Positions 48,681 through 57,496 of a stretch of DNA of 64,000 nucleotides are shown here, one piece after another; positions within the stretch are counted from its first letter, which is position 1, and the number at the start of each line of letters is the position of its first letter. The stretch comes from Cryobacterium glucosi. GTDB taxonomy: Bacteria; Actinomycetota; Actinomycetes; Actinomycetales; Microbacteriaceae. The translations under genes and the position numbers were made by a program. The notes beneath the pieces are model-generated. The model was not told the DNA's origin. It saw only the letters and a program-made list of their open reading frames with translations, and did not search any database. The stretch covers positions 1 through 64,000 of the forward strand of contig NZ_SOFS01000038.1 in NCBI RefSeq assembly GCF_004402235.1. Reading direction: 5' to 3'.

Positions 48681-49067
48681 ATGAACGACGACGACGGTAG
48701 CGAGCAGCACGAGCACCCCGAGCTCGCCGGGTATGAGCCGCACGACAGCGCGCGGCCGCTGCGCAGCAGGCGGATGCTGCTGGTGATGCGCCTCGCCGTC
48801 GTACTCGGGCTCGTGGCGCTGATCGTGCCGGGGATCCTCACGTCGATGCAGATCGCATCCGTCACCGCCACGAACGGGTGCTCCGTTGCGGTCGCTCACT
48901 ACTACCCGCTCGCGGAGGGGTCCACCGCGCGCTTCGACCTGGCCGGGCCCGGCGGGTTCGGCTGGCAGTGTTACGCGATCGACGTGCACGAGCGGGAGAC
49001 CTGGGTGATCTCGCTCGGCCTGATCCCCCGCGCGCCGGGGTTCGGCCCACCGGTCGTGCCGGCCTAG
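48681..49067 (+). CDS. Small single-pass membrane protein, function unknown
   Basis: 128 residues: acidic N-terminus, one transmembrane helix (about 32-56) and a short extracytoplasmic domain with two cysteines (NGCSVAV and WQCYAI) that could form a disulfide. I recognise no family. ATG at 48681 is used; GATACT at 48665-48670 may be its -10. It ends convergent to prs with a hairpin between. Confidence 0.7.
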   Translation: MNDDDGSEQHEHPELAGYEPHDSARPLRSRRMLLVMRLAVVLGLVALIVPGILTSMQIASVTATNGCSVAVAHYYPLAEGSTARFDLAGPGGFGWQCYAIDVHERETWVISLGLIPRAPGFGPPVVPA

Positions 49068-49112
49068 GCATCCGCTGCCCGTGCGCGCCCCACAGGGTGT
49101 CGCGGCGGTTAA

Positions 49113-49150
49113 CGACGGATGCCCCGCTCGGGTGAGCGGGGCATCCGTCG
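49113..49150. terminator. GC-rich hairpin terminator between convergent genes
   Basis: 17-bp perfect stem (49113-49129 and 49134-49150) with a GGGT loop, between the stops at 49067 and 49167. There is no U-run; U-less hairpins of this sort are common at actinobacterial gene ends. Confidence 0.7.
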
Positions 49151-49166
49151 GTCGGGGCAGCGTGGG

Positions 49167-50144
49167 TTACGCGGCGCCCTCGAACATCGACGTGACGGAT
49201 CCCTCGTCGAAGACCTCGTGGATCGCGCGGGCCAGAAGCGGGGCGATCGGCAGAACGGTCAGGGTCGGGAAGCGCTTCTCCGGGGGGATCGGCAGGGTGT
49301 CGGTGACGACGACCTCGGTGATCGCCGGGTTCTGCAGCAGCTCGAGCGCGGGGTGGCTGAACACGGCGTGGGTCGCGGCGACGACGACGCCGATCGCTCC
49401 GGCGGCACGCAGTGCCTCGGCGGCGAGGACGATGGTGCGTCCGGTGTCGATCATGTCGTCGACAAGCAGGCAGACGCGACCGGAGACCTGGCCGACGATC
49501 TCGTGCACGGAGACGCGGTTCGGCACCAGCGGGTCACGGCGCTTGTGGATGATCGCCAGGGGGGCGCCGAGCTTGTCGCTCCAGATGTCGGCGACGCGGA
49601 CGCGGCCCATGTCGGGCGACACCACGGTCAGCGTTGCGGGGTCGAGCTTCTCCTGGAAGTGCTCGAGCAGCACCGGCATCGCGAAGAGGTGGTCGACGGG
49701 GCCGTCGAAGAAGCCCTGGATCTGGGCGGCGTGCAGGTCGATCGACATAATGCGGTCGGCGCCGGCGACCTTGAACAGGTCGGCGACGAGGCGGGCCGAT
49801 ACCGGCTCGCGGCCGCGGCCCTTCTTGTCCTGGCGGGCGTAAGGGTAGAACGGCGCAACAACCGTGATGCGCTTGGCGGAGGCCCGCTTGAGCGCGTCGA
49901 CCATGATGAGCTGTTCCATCAGCCATTCATTGATCGGGTTGGTGTGCGACTGGATCACAAAGGTGTCGCTGCCGCGCACGCTCTCGTCGAAACGGGCGTA
50001 GATCTCGCCGTTCGCGAAGGTACGTGCGTCGGTGTGCACGAGTTCGGTACCGAGCTCCTTGGCGATGTCCAGTGCCAGTTGCGGGTGTGCTCGCCCCGAA
50101 ACCAATACAAGTCGTTTCTCGCCGCTGGCATTGATTCCAGGCAC
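49167..50144 (-). CDS. prs: Ribose-phosphate pyrophosphokinase
   Basis: 325-residue class I PRPP synthetase making PRPP from ribose 5-phosphate and ATP for nucleotide, His and Trp synthesis. The FANGEIYARFDESVRG flexible region, YPYARQDKK ATP loop, HAAQIQGFFD ribose-5-phosphate site and VDDMIDTGRT PRPP loop are intact. The GTG start follows the glmU TAG directly, with no intervening base, so the two are coupled. Confidence 0.98.
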   Translation of the reverse strand: MPGINASGEKRLVLVSGRAHPQLALDIAKELGTELVHTDARTFANGEIYARFDESVRGSDTFVIQSHTNPINEWLMEQLIMVDALKRASAKRITVVAPFYPYARQDKKGRGREPVSARLVADLFKVAGADRIMSIDLHAAQIQGFFDGPVDHLFAMPVLLEHFQEKLDPATLTVVSPDMGRVRVADIWSDKLGAPLAIIHKRRDPLVPNRVSVHEIVGQVSGRVCLLVDDMIDTGRTIVLAAEALRAAGAIGVVVAATHAVFSHPALELLQNPAITEVVVTDTLPIPPEKRFPTLTVLPIAPLLARAIHEVFDEGSVTSMFEGAA

Positions 50145-51569
50145 CTAGTCTCCGCTCTTAGCCGCGGCTTCCGCCGCGTCGGTTCCCGGGCGGTTGGTCT
50201 GAACCCAGCCGTCCATATTGCGTTGTGGGGCCACGGTGAGAGCCAAAGCTCCGGCCGGCACGTCCTTGCGGACGATGGTACCGGCACCGGTGTAAGCCCC
50301 GTCCCCAATCCTAACGGGCGCGACGAAGACGTTGTGCGACCCGGTGCGCACATGCGACCCCACGACGCTCGGCGATTTCGTCACACCGTTGTAGTTCGCG
50401 AAGATCGTCCCCGCCCCGATGTTGGAGTGCACACCGACCGTCGCGTCGCCGACGTAGCTCAGGTGCGGCACCTTGCTGCCCTCGCCGATGACGGCGTTCT
50501 TGGTCTCGACGAAGGTGCCGATCTTGCCGTCCGCGCCGAGAATCGTGCCGGGCCGCAGGTACGAGAACGGGCCGACGGATGCGCCGGCACCGATCACCGC
50601 GAGGGTCGCGTCCGTGCGCTTCACCTCGGCGTTCGCGCCGATCTCGCAGTCCACGAGGGTCGTGTCCGGTCCGACGACGGCGCCGGTCTCGATGACCGTC
50701 GCCCCGAGGATCTGGGTGCCCGGCTTGATCGTGACGTCGGGCGCGATCGTGACGGCGAGGTCGATCCAGGTCGTCGCAGGGTCCTGCACGGTCACGCCGG
50801 CGAGCTGCCAGCCGCGCACGATGAGCGCATTGAGCTGCCGGGCGGACTCGGCGAGCTGGGCCCGGTCGTTGATGCCGGCCACGAGCCAGGCATCCGCTAC
50901 CGGAACGGCGCGCACATCGGAGCCGGACTCGCGGAGCAGGCCGATCACGTCGGTGAGGTACTTCTCGCCCTGGACGTTCTCGGTCGTGATGCGGGCGAGC
51001 TGCGCACGCAGTTCGGTGATGCCGAAGACGTAGACGCCGGCGTTCGTCTCCGTGATCAGGCGTTCCTCGGGGCTGGCGTCCTTCTGTTCCACGATGCGGT
51101 CGAAGGCTCCGGCTTCGTCGCGCACGATGCGGCCGTAGCCGGTGGAGTCGTCGGGGAAGGCGGACAGCACGGTCGCCGCGACGGCGCGTTCGCGGTGCGC
51201 GGTGATGAAGCTCGCGAGGGTCGCCGCGTTCAGGAGGGGAACGTCGCCGCTGACGACGAGCACGTCGCCCTCGAAGTCGGCGGGCAGGGCCTCGATGGCC
51301 TGCTCGACGGCCCGGCCGGTTCCCGGGACCTCGTCCTGGTCGACGACGATGCTCTCGGGCAGGTCGGCCTCGACGATGTCGACGAGCCGGTCGCGTTCGT
51401 GGCGCACGACGGTCACGACGTGCGCGGCGTTCAACGCGGATGCCGTCGCGAGCACGTGGCTGAGGATGGGCAGCCCGGCGAGGGGGTGCAACAGCTTGGG
51501 AGTCGCGGATTTCATCCGGGTGCCCTGGCCTGCGGCCAGGACGACGATGGCGAGACGGGAATCGGTCAC
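50145..51569 (-). CDS. glmU: Bifunctional UDP-GlcNAc pyrophosphorylase/GlcN-1-P acetyltransferase
   Basis: 474 residues. N-terminal uridyltransferase (about 1-230; LAAGQGTRMKS, GDVPLL) and C-terminal left-handed beta-helix acetyltransferase (about 250-450; hexapeptide repeats, NYNGVTK, catalytic His in SYLRPG...VPHLSYVGD region). It makes UDP-GlcNAc for peptidoglycan. GTG at 51569. It lies after the tRNA-Gln gene and is followed by prs. Confidence 0.98.
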   Translation of the reverse strand: MTDSRLAIVVLAAGQGTRMKSATPKLLHPLAGLPILSHVLATASALNAAHVVTVVRHERDRLVDIVEADLPESIVVDQDEVPGTGRAVEQAIEALPADFEGDVLVVSGDVPLLNAATLASFITAHRERAVAATVLSAFPDDSTGYGRIVRDEAGAFDRIVEQKDASPEERLITETNAGVYVFGITELRAQLARITTENVQGEKYLTDVIGLLRESGSDVRAVPVADAWLVAGINDRAQLAESARQLNALIVRGWQLAGVTVQDPATTWIDLAVTIAPDVTIKPGTQILGATVIETGAVVGPDTTLVDCEIGANAEVKRTDATLAVIGAGASVGPFSYLRPGTILGADGKIGTFVETKNAVIGEGSKVPHLSYVGDATVGVHSNIGAGTIFANYNGVTKSPSVVGSHVRTGSHNVFVAPVRIGDGAYTGAGTIVRKDVPAGALALTVAPQRNMDGWVQTNRPGTDAAEAAAKSGD

Positions 51570-51651
51570 GGGGTCCTCGTGCTTCTGTGTTGCCGGCCGG
51601 GAAGACCGGGTGCGGGCGCCACTGGAATGCAGCACTGGTAATGATCTACGG

Positions 51652-51723
51652 CTCCGCCGCCAGGACTCGAACCTGGACCTAACAGCTCCAAAGGCTGTCG
51701 TGCTGCCATTACACCACGGCGGA
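51652..51723 (-). tRNA. tRNA-Gln (anticodon UUG)
   Basis: 72-nt cloverleaf on the minus strand: acceptor TCCGCCG/CGGCGGA, anticodon stem ACAGC/GCTGT with loop CTTTGGA (anticodon TTG), T stem CCAGG/CCTGG with TTCGAGT, discriminator G. CCA is not encoded. Confidence 0.97.
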
Positions 51724-51848
51724 ATTCGCCGGCCGGAGCCGACCAACGCTGATAAGTCTGCCAGAAGTATCGGCTGCGGCGCGCAGCCGGGCGTACCGAT
51801 GACCCGTGCTGTGCAGGCGGATGCCCCGGCTGGCCGGATAATAGGACG

Positions 51849-52340
51849 ATGCCCGGCAATGACGAAGTAGACCGCATCGTGGATGCCTGGCTGCGCGAGC
51901 GGCCGGACCTCGATTTCGCCCCGTTGCAGGTGCTCAGCCGGGTCGGTCGCCTCGCCAAGCACCTTGACCGGGCCAGGCGCACCGCGTTCTCCCGCTCCGA
52001 ACTGGAGTCGTGGGAGTTCGACGTGCTGTCGGCGCTCCGCCGCGAGGGCGCACCGTACGAACTCAGCCCCAAGGCGCTGCTGCAACAGACGCTCGTGTCG
52101 AGCGGAACCATGACGAACCGGATCGACCGGCTCGTCGAGCGCGGCCTCGTCACCCGGCGCACCGACCCCAACGACGGCCGCGGCATCTTCGTCGTGATGA
52201 ACCCCGACGGGCTGATCCGGGTCGATGCCGCGATCACCCGCCTCGTCGACGCCGAGGCCGAGCTGCTCGCGACGCTCACGGCCAGCGAACGCGAACGCCT
52301 CGCCTCCCTGCTGCGCAAGCTCAGCCTCGACTTCGACTGA
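51849..52340 (+). CDS. MarR family transcriptional regulator
   Basis: 163 residues with a central winged helix (about 60-125): SPKALLQQTLVSSGTMTNRID recognition region and wing RTDPNDGRGIFV. Dimerisation helices at both ends. Ligand and targets unknown; no divergent efflux gene is next to it. GATAAT six bases before the ATG suggests a leaderless transcript. Confidence 0.94.
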   Translation: MPGNDEVDRIVDAWLRERPDLDFAPLQVLSRVGRLAKHLDRARRTAFSRSELESWEFDVLSALRREGAPYELSPKALLQQTLVSSGTMTNRIDRLVERGLVTRRTDPNDGRGIFVVMNPDGLIRVDAAITRLVDAEAELLATLTASERERLASLLRKLSLDFD

Positions 52341-52392
52341 GCTCGCGCGCACCGCAAGAATCGCGGCGGAGCCCTGACCGGGGTCGACGGCG

Positions 52393-53922
52393 TCAGAGCA
52401 CGGACTTGGGGAAGCTTTTCCACGCCGACCGGAACCGGCTCTCGAGGTGCGCACCCCGGAACTGTTCGGTCGCGTGGAGGCGGCCGTACGTGAACGAGTT
52501 CTCGTTGTCGATGAAGGCGCGCATGCCGAGGGTGAGCAGCACCCCGCGGGCGACGACGCTGTCGTGGTGCTCGCCGAGGATGTCCTGGACCAGTCGGGCG
52601 GCGGCCACAAGCCTGGCCGCACGTTTCGGACTCAGGATGAGCGCAGACTCCGTCGTATACCGCAGGCGCTTGGCGATCTTGCGCACCTCGTGCAGGGCTG
52701 CGTCGTGATCGGGGCCCTGCGGCACGGTGCGAGCGTCGCGAACGGCCTTGCGCAGTCGGGCGCCATCACGCTTGACGAGACCAGGTACCACCGACTTGGC
52801 CGACTTCTTCGCGAGCGCGGTGAACGGCGGCTCCGCGATGAGGGCGTCGAGTGCGTCGAGCAGCCGGAAGTAGCGTGGGCTGTCGAGCACGACATCCGCC
52901 GCCTGCTGCGCCGTGGCGAGGTCGGCCGCGAAGTGCGCGTCCAGGCGCTTCCTGACGTGCCCGACCACGAGCTTCGCCGGCTCGGACGAGAGCGACCTGG
53001 CGAGGTTGTGGTGCAGGACCTCGTTGTCGCGGGCGGCGCCGAGCACACGGGCGATCCACTGGAGTTCGTCCCCGAGGGTGTTGGCCAGCCCGTTCGGAAG
53101 CAGGTCGCGATAGGTGGCCAGCACCGAGCGCATCCGCCGGGTCGCGACCCGCATCTGGTGCACGGCTTCGGCGTCGTCGCGCCTCACGAGCGGGTCCTGG
53201 TGGACGAGTACCCGCATCTGGGCGTCGAGGTAGGCGAGCAGCAGGGCCCCCGTCGTACTCGACCGGGTCGGCGTCGCCGGTGGGGCCGGCGGGGCTGCGG
53301 GAATGCGGTCGCCGAGGGCACGGCCGAGCTTCGAGGGGTAGCCTGCGCGACGGACTCCCCCGGCGGCGAAGGCCTCCGCGACGGCGTCGAGCAGCTCGGG
53401 GGCGCCGTCGACGAGTTCGATCTCCCATTCCCGCCATTCCTGGCGGAGCGGGTCGACACCGAGGCGGTCGGCCAGGACACTGTCGTCGCAGACCTCGGCG
53501 AGCACGGCGCCGTTGTCCCCGCGCAGCACGTGCACGATCCGGTGGTTGCGGAGCCGCACGACGGGCACGAGCACCCGGTCGCGCACGAGGACGCGAACCC
53601 GCTGCTGGAGGCCGGCCGGCACGAGCTCGGGGTCGCTGCCGAGGGGTTCGTGCACCTCGCGGCGTTCGTCGGGGCCGCGACCGTCGACGCCGGACGGGAG
53701 CTTGAGGTGCCAGCCGGCGTCGTCCCCGCCGGTGCGGCGCCGCAGTGTGATCCGGTGCGCGGCAAGGGTGAGGTCGGCCGTGTCGAAGTAGACGGCGTCG
53801 AGCGACTGGTCGACAGGGGCATCCACCCAGGTCACGCCGGGGAGCTCATGCAGCGGCGGGAGAACGGATGCCGCGTCGACGTCGTATTTGCGCTCAACCT
53901 CGGAAAAATCCACGGCATTCAT
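52393..53922 (-). CDS. CYTH and CHAD domain protein
   Basis: 509 residues. The N-terminal CYTH (triphosphate tunnel) domain (about 3-205) starts with the E8-x-E10-x-K12 signature and carries charged strands for binding triphosphate or polyphosphate. The CHAD helical domain (about 230-500) shows the conserved histidine helices (HQMRVATRRMRS and HEVRKIAKRLRYTTE), known to bind polyphosphate. Probable inorganic polyphosphate-related role; a Ppx/GppA gene is elsewhere in the window. It lies 48 bp after arsM on the same strand. Confidence 0.94.
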   Translation of the reverse strand: MNAVDFSEVERKYDVDAASVLPPLHELPGVTWVDAPVDQSLDAVYFDTADLTLAAHRITLRRRTGGDDAGWHLKLPSGVDGRGPDERREVHEPLGSDPELVPAGLQQRVRVLVRDRVLVPVVRLRNHRIVHVLRGDNGAVLAEVCDDSVLADRLGVDPLRQEWREWEIELVDGAPELLDAVAEAFAAGGVRRAGYPSKLGRALGDRIPAAPPAPPATPTRSSTTGALLLAYLDAQMRVLVHQDPLVRRDDAEAVHQMRVATRRMRSVLATYRDLLPNGLANTLGDELQWIARVLGAARDNEVLHHNLARSLSSEPAKLVVGHVRKRLDAHFAADLATAQQAADVVLDSPRYFRLLDALDALIAEPPFTALAKKSAKSVVPGLVKRDGARLRKAVRDARTVPQGPDHDAALHEVRKIAKRLRYTTESALILSPKRAARLVAAARLVQDILGEHHDSVVARGVLLTLGMRAFIDNENSFTYGRLHATEQFRGAHLESRFRSAWKSFPKSVL

Positions 53923-53969
53923 GCCCGACAGTGTACGCCCGGGCGCCTCCCGGCCCGCGCCACACGCGG

Positions 53970-54728
53970 CTAGACGGTGGGCTTGACCGCCTTGACGATG
54001 GCGCTGTGCATGTCGGGGGCGACCTCGTGGGTGTAGTCGACGCTGATCCCGGTGAATCCCGCCCCGGCCAGGGTGTCTAGGTATTCCCGGGGGGAGAGCG
54101 CGCCGGCGATACAGCCGGCGTAGCTGCCGCGCTCGATGCGGTCCTGCTCGCTGAGGTGGTCCTCCGCGACGACGTCGGAGATCCCGAGCCGCCCGCTGGG
54201 CTTGAGGACCCGGAACATCTCCGTGATGACGGCGGTCTTGTCGGCGGAGAGGTTGATCACACAATTGGAGATGATGACGTCGACGGATGCGTCGGGCAGC
54301 GGGATCTCCTCGATCCGGCCCTTGATGAATTCGACGTTCGTGGCGCCGGCCTTGTCCGCGTTGGCCCGGGCGAGGGACAGCATCTCGTCGGTCATGTCGA
54401 GGCCGTATGCAAAACCGGTGGGGCCGACCCGCCGCGCGGAGAGGAGCACGTCGATGCCGCCTCCGGAGCCGAGGTCGAGCACGGTTTCGCCGGCGCGCAG
54501 GTCGGCGACCGCCGTGGGGTTGCCGCAGCCGAGGCTCGCCAGCAGCGCTTCCTCGGGCACTTCGGACCCCTCCCCGCCCGTATAGAGGACCGATCCGAAG
54601 ACGTCGCCGTTCCCGAGGTCGGTGGGAACGCAGCACGAGCCGGATGCAGCCGACACGTCGGTGAGCTGCAGCGCCGCGGCGGCGTAGCGTTCGCGGACGA
54701 GCTCGGTGATGTCTGTCTTTTCAGTCAT
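53970..54728 (-). CDS. arsM: Arsenite S-adenosylmethyltransferase
   Basis: 252-residue class I methyltransferase that methylates As(III). The SAM motif is VLDLGSGGGID (83-93). Arsenic-binding cysteines: C32-C33, C68 (SLGCGNP), C156 (SNCVINLS) and C206 (YAGCIAGAL); the last three match the three essential cysteines of characterised ArsM. It is cotranscribed with arsR (34-bp gap). Confidence 0.96.
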   Translation of the reverse strand: MTEKTDITELVRERYAAAALQLTDVSAASGSCCVPTDLGNGDVFGSVLYTGGEGSEVPEEALLASLGCGNPTAVADLRAGETVLDLGSGGGIDVLLSARRVGPTGFAYGLDMTDEMLSLARANADKAGATNVEFIKGRIEEIPLPDASVDVIISNCVINLSADKTAVITEMFRVLKPSGRLGISDVVAEDHLSEQDRIERGSYAGCIAGALSPREYLDTLAGAGFTGISVDYTHEVAPDMHSAIVKAVKPTV

Positions 54729-54762
54729 GGGTGGTTCCTTCCTTCGGATGATCGCTGCGAGG

Positions 54763-55113
54763 TCATGCGCTGGTCAGCAGCCGCGCGACCGAGTCGAGCG
54801 CGCCGGGTACGAGCGCAAAATGGGCCCAGTTGCCGCGCTGGGTGCGGCTGAGGAATCCGGCGTCGGTCAGGACTTTGAGGTGGTGGGACACAGTGGGCTG
54901 GCTCAGCCCGACCGGTGCCGTCAGGTCGCAGGCGCAGGCTTCCTGACCTTCGGATGCGGCCACGATCGAGATCAGGCGCAGCCGGGTCGGGTCCGCGAGG
55001 GCCTTGAGCGAGCGCGCGAGGTCAACGGCATCCGCCGCGGCGAGCGTCGCGCGCGTCAGCGGCGCGCAGCACGCGCCACGCGAGGCGATGGGGAGCAGGG
55101 AGGTGATCGACAT
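54763..55113 (-). CDS. arsR: ArsR-type arsenite-responsive repressor
   Basis: 116-residue SmtB/ArsR winged-helix repressor. The metal site appears to be C15-C16 at the N-terminus plus C60 or C62 in EACACDL, as in the corynebacterial ArsR type rather than the E. coli helix site. The recognition helix is LSQPTVSHHLKVL. The ATG is six bases after a TATGCT -10 (55125-55120), so the mRNA is probably leaderless. It should bind the five dyads listed at 55133, 55170, 57422, 57456 and 59113. Confidence 0.96.
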   Translation of the reverse strand: MSITSLLPIASRGACCAPLTRATLAAADAVDLARSLKALADPTRLRLISIVAASEGQEACACDLTAPVGLSQPTVSHHLKVLTDAGFLSRTQRGNWAHFALVPGALDSVARLLTSA

Positions 55114-55132
55114 GGGCCCAGCATAGTCGCGT

Positions 55133-55148
55133 ATTGACACTTGTCGAT
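55133..55148. promoter_or_regulatory. ArsR operator 1
   Basis: ATTGACACTTGTCGAT. It overlaps the -35 of the arsD promoter (TTGACA at 55134-55139, 18-bp spacer, CATACT at 55158-55163) and that of divergent arsR (TCGACA on the minus strand). Confidence 0.85.
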
Positions 55149-55169
55149 ATAGAGGGTCATACTGGGGGT

Positions 55170-55185
55170 ATCGATGAATGTCGAT
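55170..55185. promoter_or_regulatory. ArsR operator 2
   Basis: Reads ATCGACATTCATCGAT on the minus strand. It lies at the predicted start of the arsD transcript, 23 bp before the arsD ATG. Confidence 0.82.
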
Positions 55186-55207
55186 ATAGTGAATTGAGGA
55201 GTACGAG

Positions 55208-55636
55208 ATGGCTGCCATTCGAATCTACGAGCCGGCCCTGTGTTGCGAGTCCGGGGTCTGCGGAACCGACACCGACGCATCCCTGGTCACCGTGACCGCC
55301 GACGTGCGCCGGCTCAAGGACCTGGGCGCCGACATCGAACGCCACAACCTCGCCACCGACCCGACCGCCTTCACCACCGACGAGACGGTCCGCGGCTTCA
55401 TGCACACCGTGGGCTCGAAGGGCCTCCCCCTGACCGTCGTCGACGGCGTCACCGTCGCGACCGGCACCTATCCGAGCCGCGACGAACTGCTCGGCTTCGC
55501 CGGCCTCGGTGACTCGTCCAACGTCGCGTCGAAGGTCGCGTCGACGGTCGCGTCGCAGGTCGAGCCGGCCCGGTCCGAGCTGGGCCTCACCGCAAAATCG
55601 GGCGGATGCTGCGGCGGCGCCTCCGGCTGCTGCTAA
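55208..55636 (+). CDS. arsD: Arsenite metallochaperone
   Basis: 142-residue ArsD, which hands As(III) or Sb(III) to the ArsA ATPase. C12, C13 and C18 form the conserved metalloid site. The C-terminus has two vicinal pairs, C134-C135 and C141-C142, with the same spacing as those of E. coli ArsD. GAGGAG lies nine bases before the ATG. The arsA start is 10 bp after its stop. Confidence 0.97.
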   Translation: MAAIRIYEPALCCESGVCGTDTDASLVTVTADVRRLKDLGADIERHNLATDPTAFTTDETVRGFMHTVGSKGLPLTVVDGVTVATGTYPSRDELLGFAGLGDSSNVASKVASTVASQVEPARSELGLTAKSGGCCGGASGCC

Positions 55637-55645
55637 GCCGCCCCG

Positions 55646-57415
55646 ATGCGATTCCTTGAGGACCCACCCCGCTTCCTGTTCTTCACCGGCAAGGGCGGCG
55701 TCGGAAAGACCTCGGTCGCCTGCGCCACCGCCCTCGACCTCGCCGGCCGGGGCAGGAAGGTGCTGCTGGTCAGCACCGACCCCGCCTCCAACGTCGGCCA
55801 GGTATTCGGCCTGACGATCGGCAACACGGTCACTCCCCTCGCGAGTGTGCCCGGCCTCTCCGCCCTCGAGATCGACCCGGAACAGGCCGCAGCGGCCTAC
55901 CGGGAGCGCATCGTCGCGCCCGTGCGCGGCCTGCTTCCGGAGGACGAACTCGCTGGCATCATCGAGGGCCTGTCCGGTTCCTGCACGACCGAGATCGCGT
56001 CCTTCGACGAATTCACCGGCCTGCTCGCCGACGAAGCCGTCTTCGGGCAGTACGACCACATCGTCTTCGACACGGCACCGACCGGGCACACCATCCGCCT
56101 GCTGCAGCTGCCGGGCTCCTGGACCGACTTTCTCGAGGCCGGCAAAGGCGACCCGTCCTGCCTCGGCCCGCTCTCGGGGCTCGACAAGCACCGTTCGATG
56201 TACGCCGCCGCTGTCGCCGCGCTGACCGACCCGGCGCGTACGCGACTGGTCCTCGTCGCCCGGGCGCAGGCATCCTCGCTGGCCGAAATCGAACGCACCT
56301 ACCTCGAGCTGAATCAGATCGGCATCGGCGGCGGTTTCGTCGTCGTCAACGGACTGCTGCCCGCTGCCGCCGGCGACGAGGACCTCACCCGGGCCGTCCG
56401 CGCCCGCGAGGGAGCCGCGCTGGCCGCCATGCCCGCCGCCCTCTCCCGCCTCCCGCTGGACGTGCTCGAGCTCAAGGCCGCCAACATGGTCGGCATCCCG
56501 GCGCTGCAGTCTCTCTTCTCGGCGAGCGCCGGGACGGGCGAATCCGACGAGATCGTTGAGGCCGGGGAACCCCTCCCCGACGCCCCGCTCGCGGCCCTCG
56601 TGGATGCGATCGAACGGGACGACCACGGCCTGGTGCTCTGCATGGGGAAGGGCGGGGTGGGCAAGACCACGATCGCCGCGGCCATCGCGGTCGCACTCGC
56701 CGAACGCGGCCACGCCGTGCACCTCACCACCACCGACCCCGCCGCTCACCTCACCGAGACCCTGCACGGCAGCGTGCCCGGGCTCGCGGTGTCCCGTATC
56801 GACCCGGCCCTGGCCGTGCAGACGTATCGCGACCACGTGATGGCCACCAAGGGCACGGCCCTGGACGCGGAGGGTCGCGCGGCACTGGCCGAGGACCTCC
56901 TCTCCCCCTGCACCGAGGAAGTCGCCGTCTTCCAGCAGTTCTCCCGGGTCGTCCATGAGTCGCGCCGGAAATTCGTCGTCGTCGACACCGCCCCGACCGG
57001 GCACACGCTCCTCCTGCTGGATGCGACCGGTTCCTATCACCGCGAAATGGCGCGGCAGATCGGCGACTCGCTTCCGTTCACGACACCATTGATGCGTCTG
57101 CAGGACCCGGCCCTGACCAAGGTCATTCTGGTTACCCTCGCGGAGACGACCCCGGTGCTCGAGGCCGAAGGTCTGCAGGACGACCTCGAACGTGCCGGCA
57201 TCCACCCGTGGGCCTGGGTCGTCAACGCCTCCCTGGCCGCGGCCCGCCCGGCGTCACCGTTCCTTCGAGCACGCGCTTCGAGCGAGGTCGAACAGATCGA
57301 CCGGGTGCGTCTCCTCGCGGATCGAATGGCCATCGTCGCCCTCCTGCCGGCGGAGCCCATCGGACAGGAGAAGCTGGCGGCACTGACCGCACTCAGCCCC
57401 CAACCGGCACGGTGA
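55646..57415 (+). CDS. arsA: Arsenical pump-driving ATPase
   Basis: 589-residue two-domain ArsA. P-loops GKGGVGKT at residues 15-22 and about 334-341; DTAPTGHT signal motifs follow each. Metalloid cysteines at about 112, 171 and 422 match C113/C172/C422 of E. coli ArsA. It energises arsenite efflux by the membrane transporter; here the partner is Acr3-type rather than ArsB. Follows arsD in one operon. Confidence 0.97.
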   Translation: MRFLEDPPRFLFFTGKGGVGKTSVACATALDLAGRGRKVLLVSTDPASNVGQVFGLTIGNTVTPLASVPGLSALEIDPEQAAAAYRERIVAPVRGLLPEDELAGIIEGLSGSCTTEIASFDEFTGLLADEAVFGQYDHIVFDTAPTGHTIRLLQLPGSWTDFLEAGKGDPSCLGPLSGLDKHRSMYAAAVAALTDPARTRLVLVARAQASSLAEIERTYLELNQIGIGGGFVVVNGLLPAAAGDEDLTRAVRAREGAALAAMPAALSRLPLDVLELKAANMVGIPALQSLFSASAGTGESDEIVEAGEPLPDAPLAALVDAIERDDHGLVLCMGKGGVGKTTIAAAIAVALAERGHAVHLTTTDPAAHLTETLHGSVPGLAVSRIDPALAVQTYRDHVMATKGTALDAEGRAALAEDLLSPCTEEVAVFQQFSRVVHESRRKFVVVDTAPTGHTLLLLDATGSYHREMARQIGDSLPFTTPLMRLQDPALTKVILVTLAETTPVLEAEGLQDDLERAGIHPWAWVVNASLAAARPASPFLRARASSEVEQIDRVRLLADRMAIVALLPAEPIGQEKLAALTALSPQPAR

Positions 57416-57421
57416 CCGTGA

Positions 57422-57437
57422 ATCGACATTCGTCGAT
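57422..57437. promoter_or_regulatory. ArsR operator 3
   Basis: ATCGACATTCGTCGAT, seven bases after the arsA stop codon and upstream of acr3. Confidence 0.82.
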
Positions 57438-57455
57438 AGAGTGGGAACGCGTCAT

Positions 57456-57471
57456 ATCGACGTTCATCTAT
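57456..57471. promoter_or_regulatory. ArsR operator 4
   Basis: ATCGACGTTCATCTAT, 34 bp after operator 3. The pair of sites implies a separate, ArsR-controlled promoter for acr3 within the ars operon. Confidence 0.78.
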
Positions 57472-57496
57472 TCATTTTCTGATGGTGCGGAGCCCC

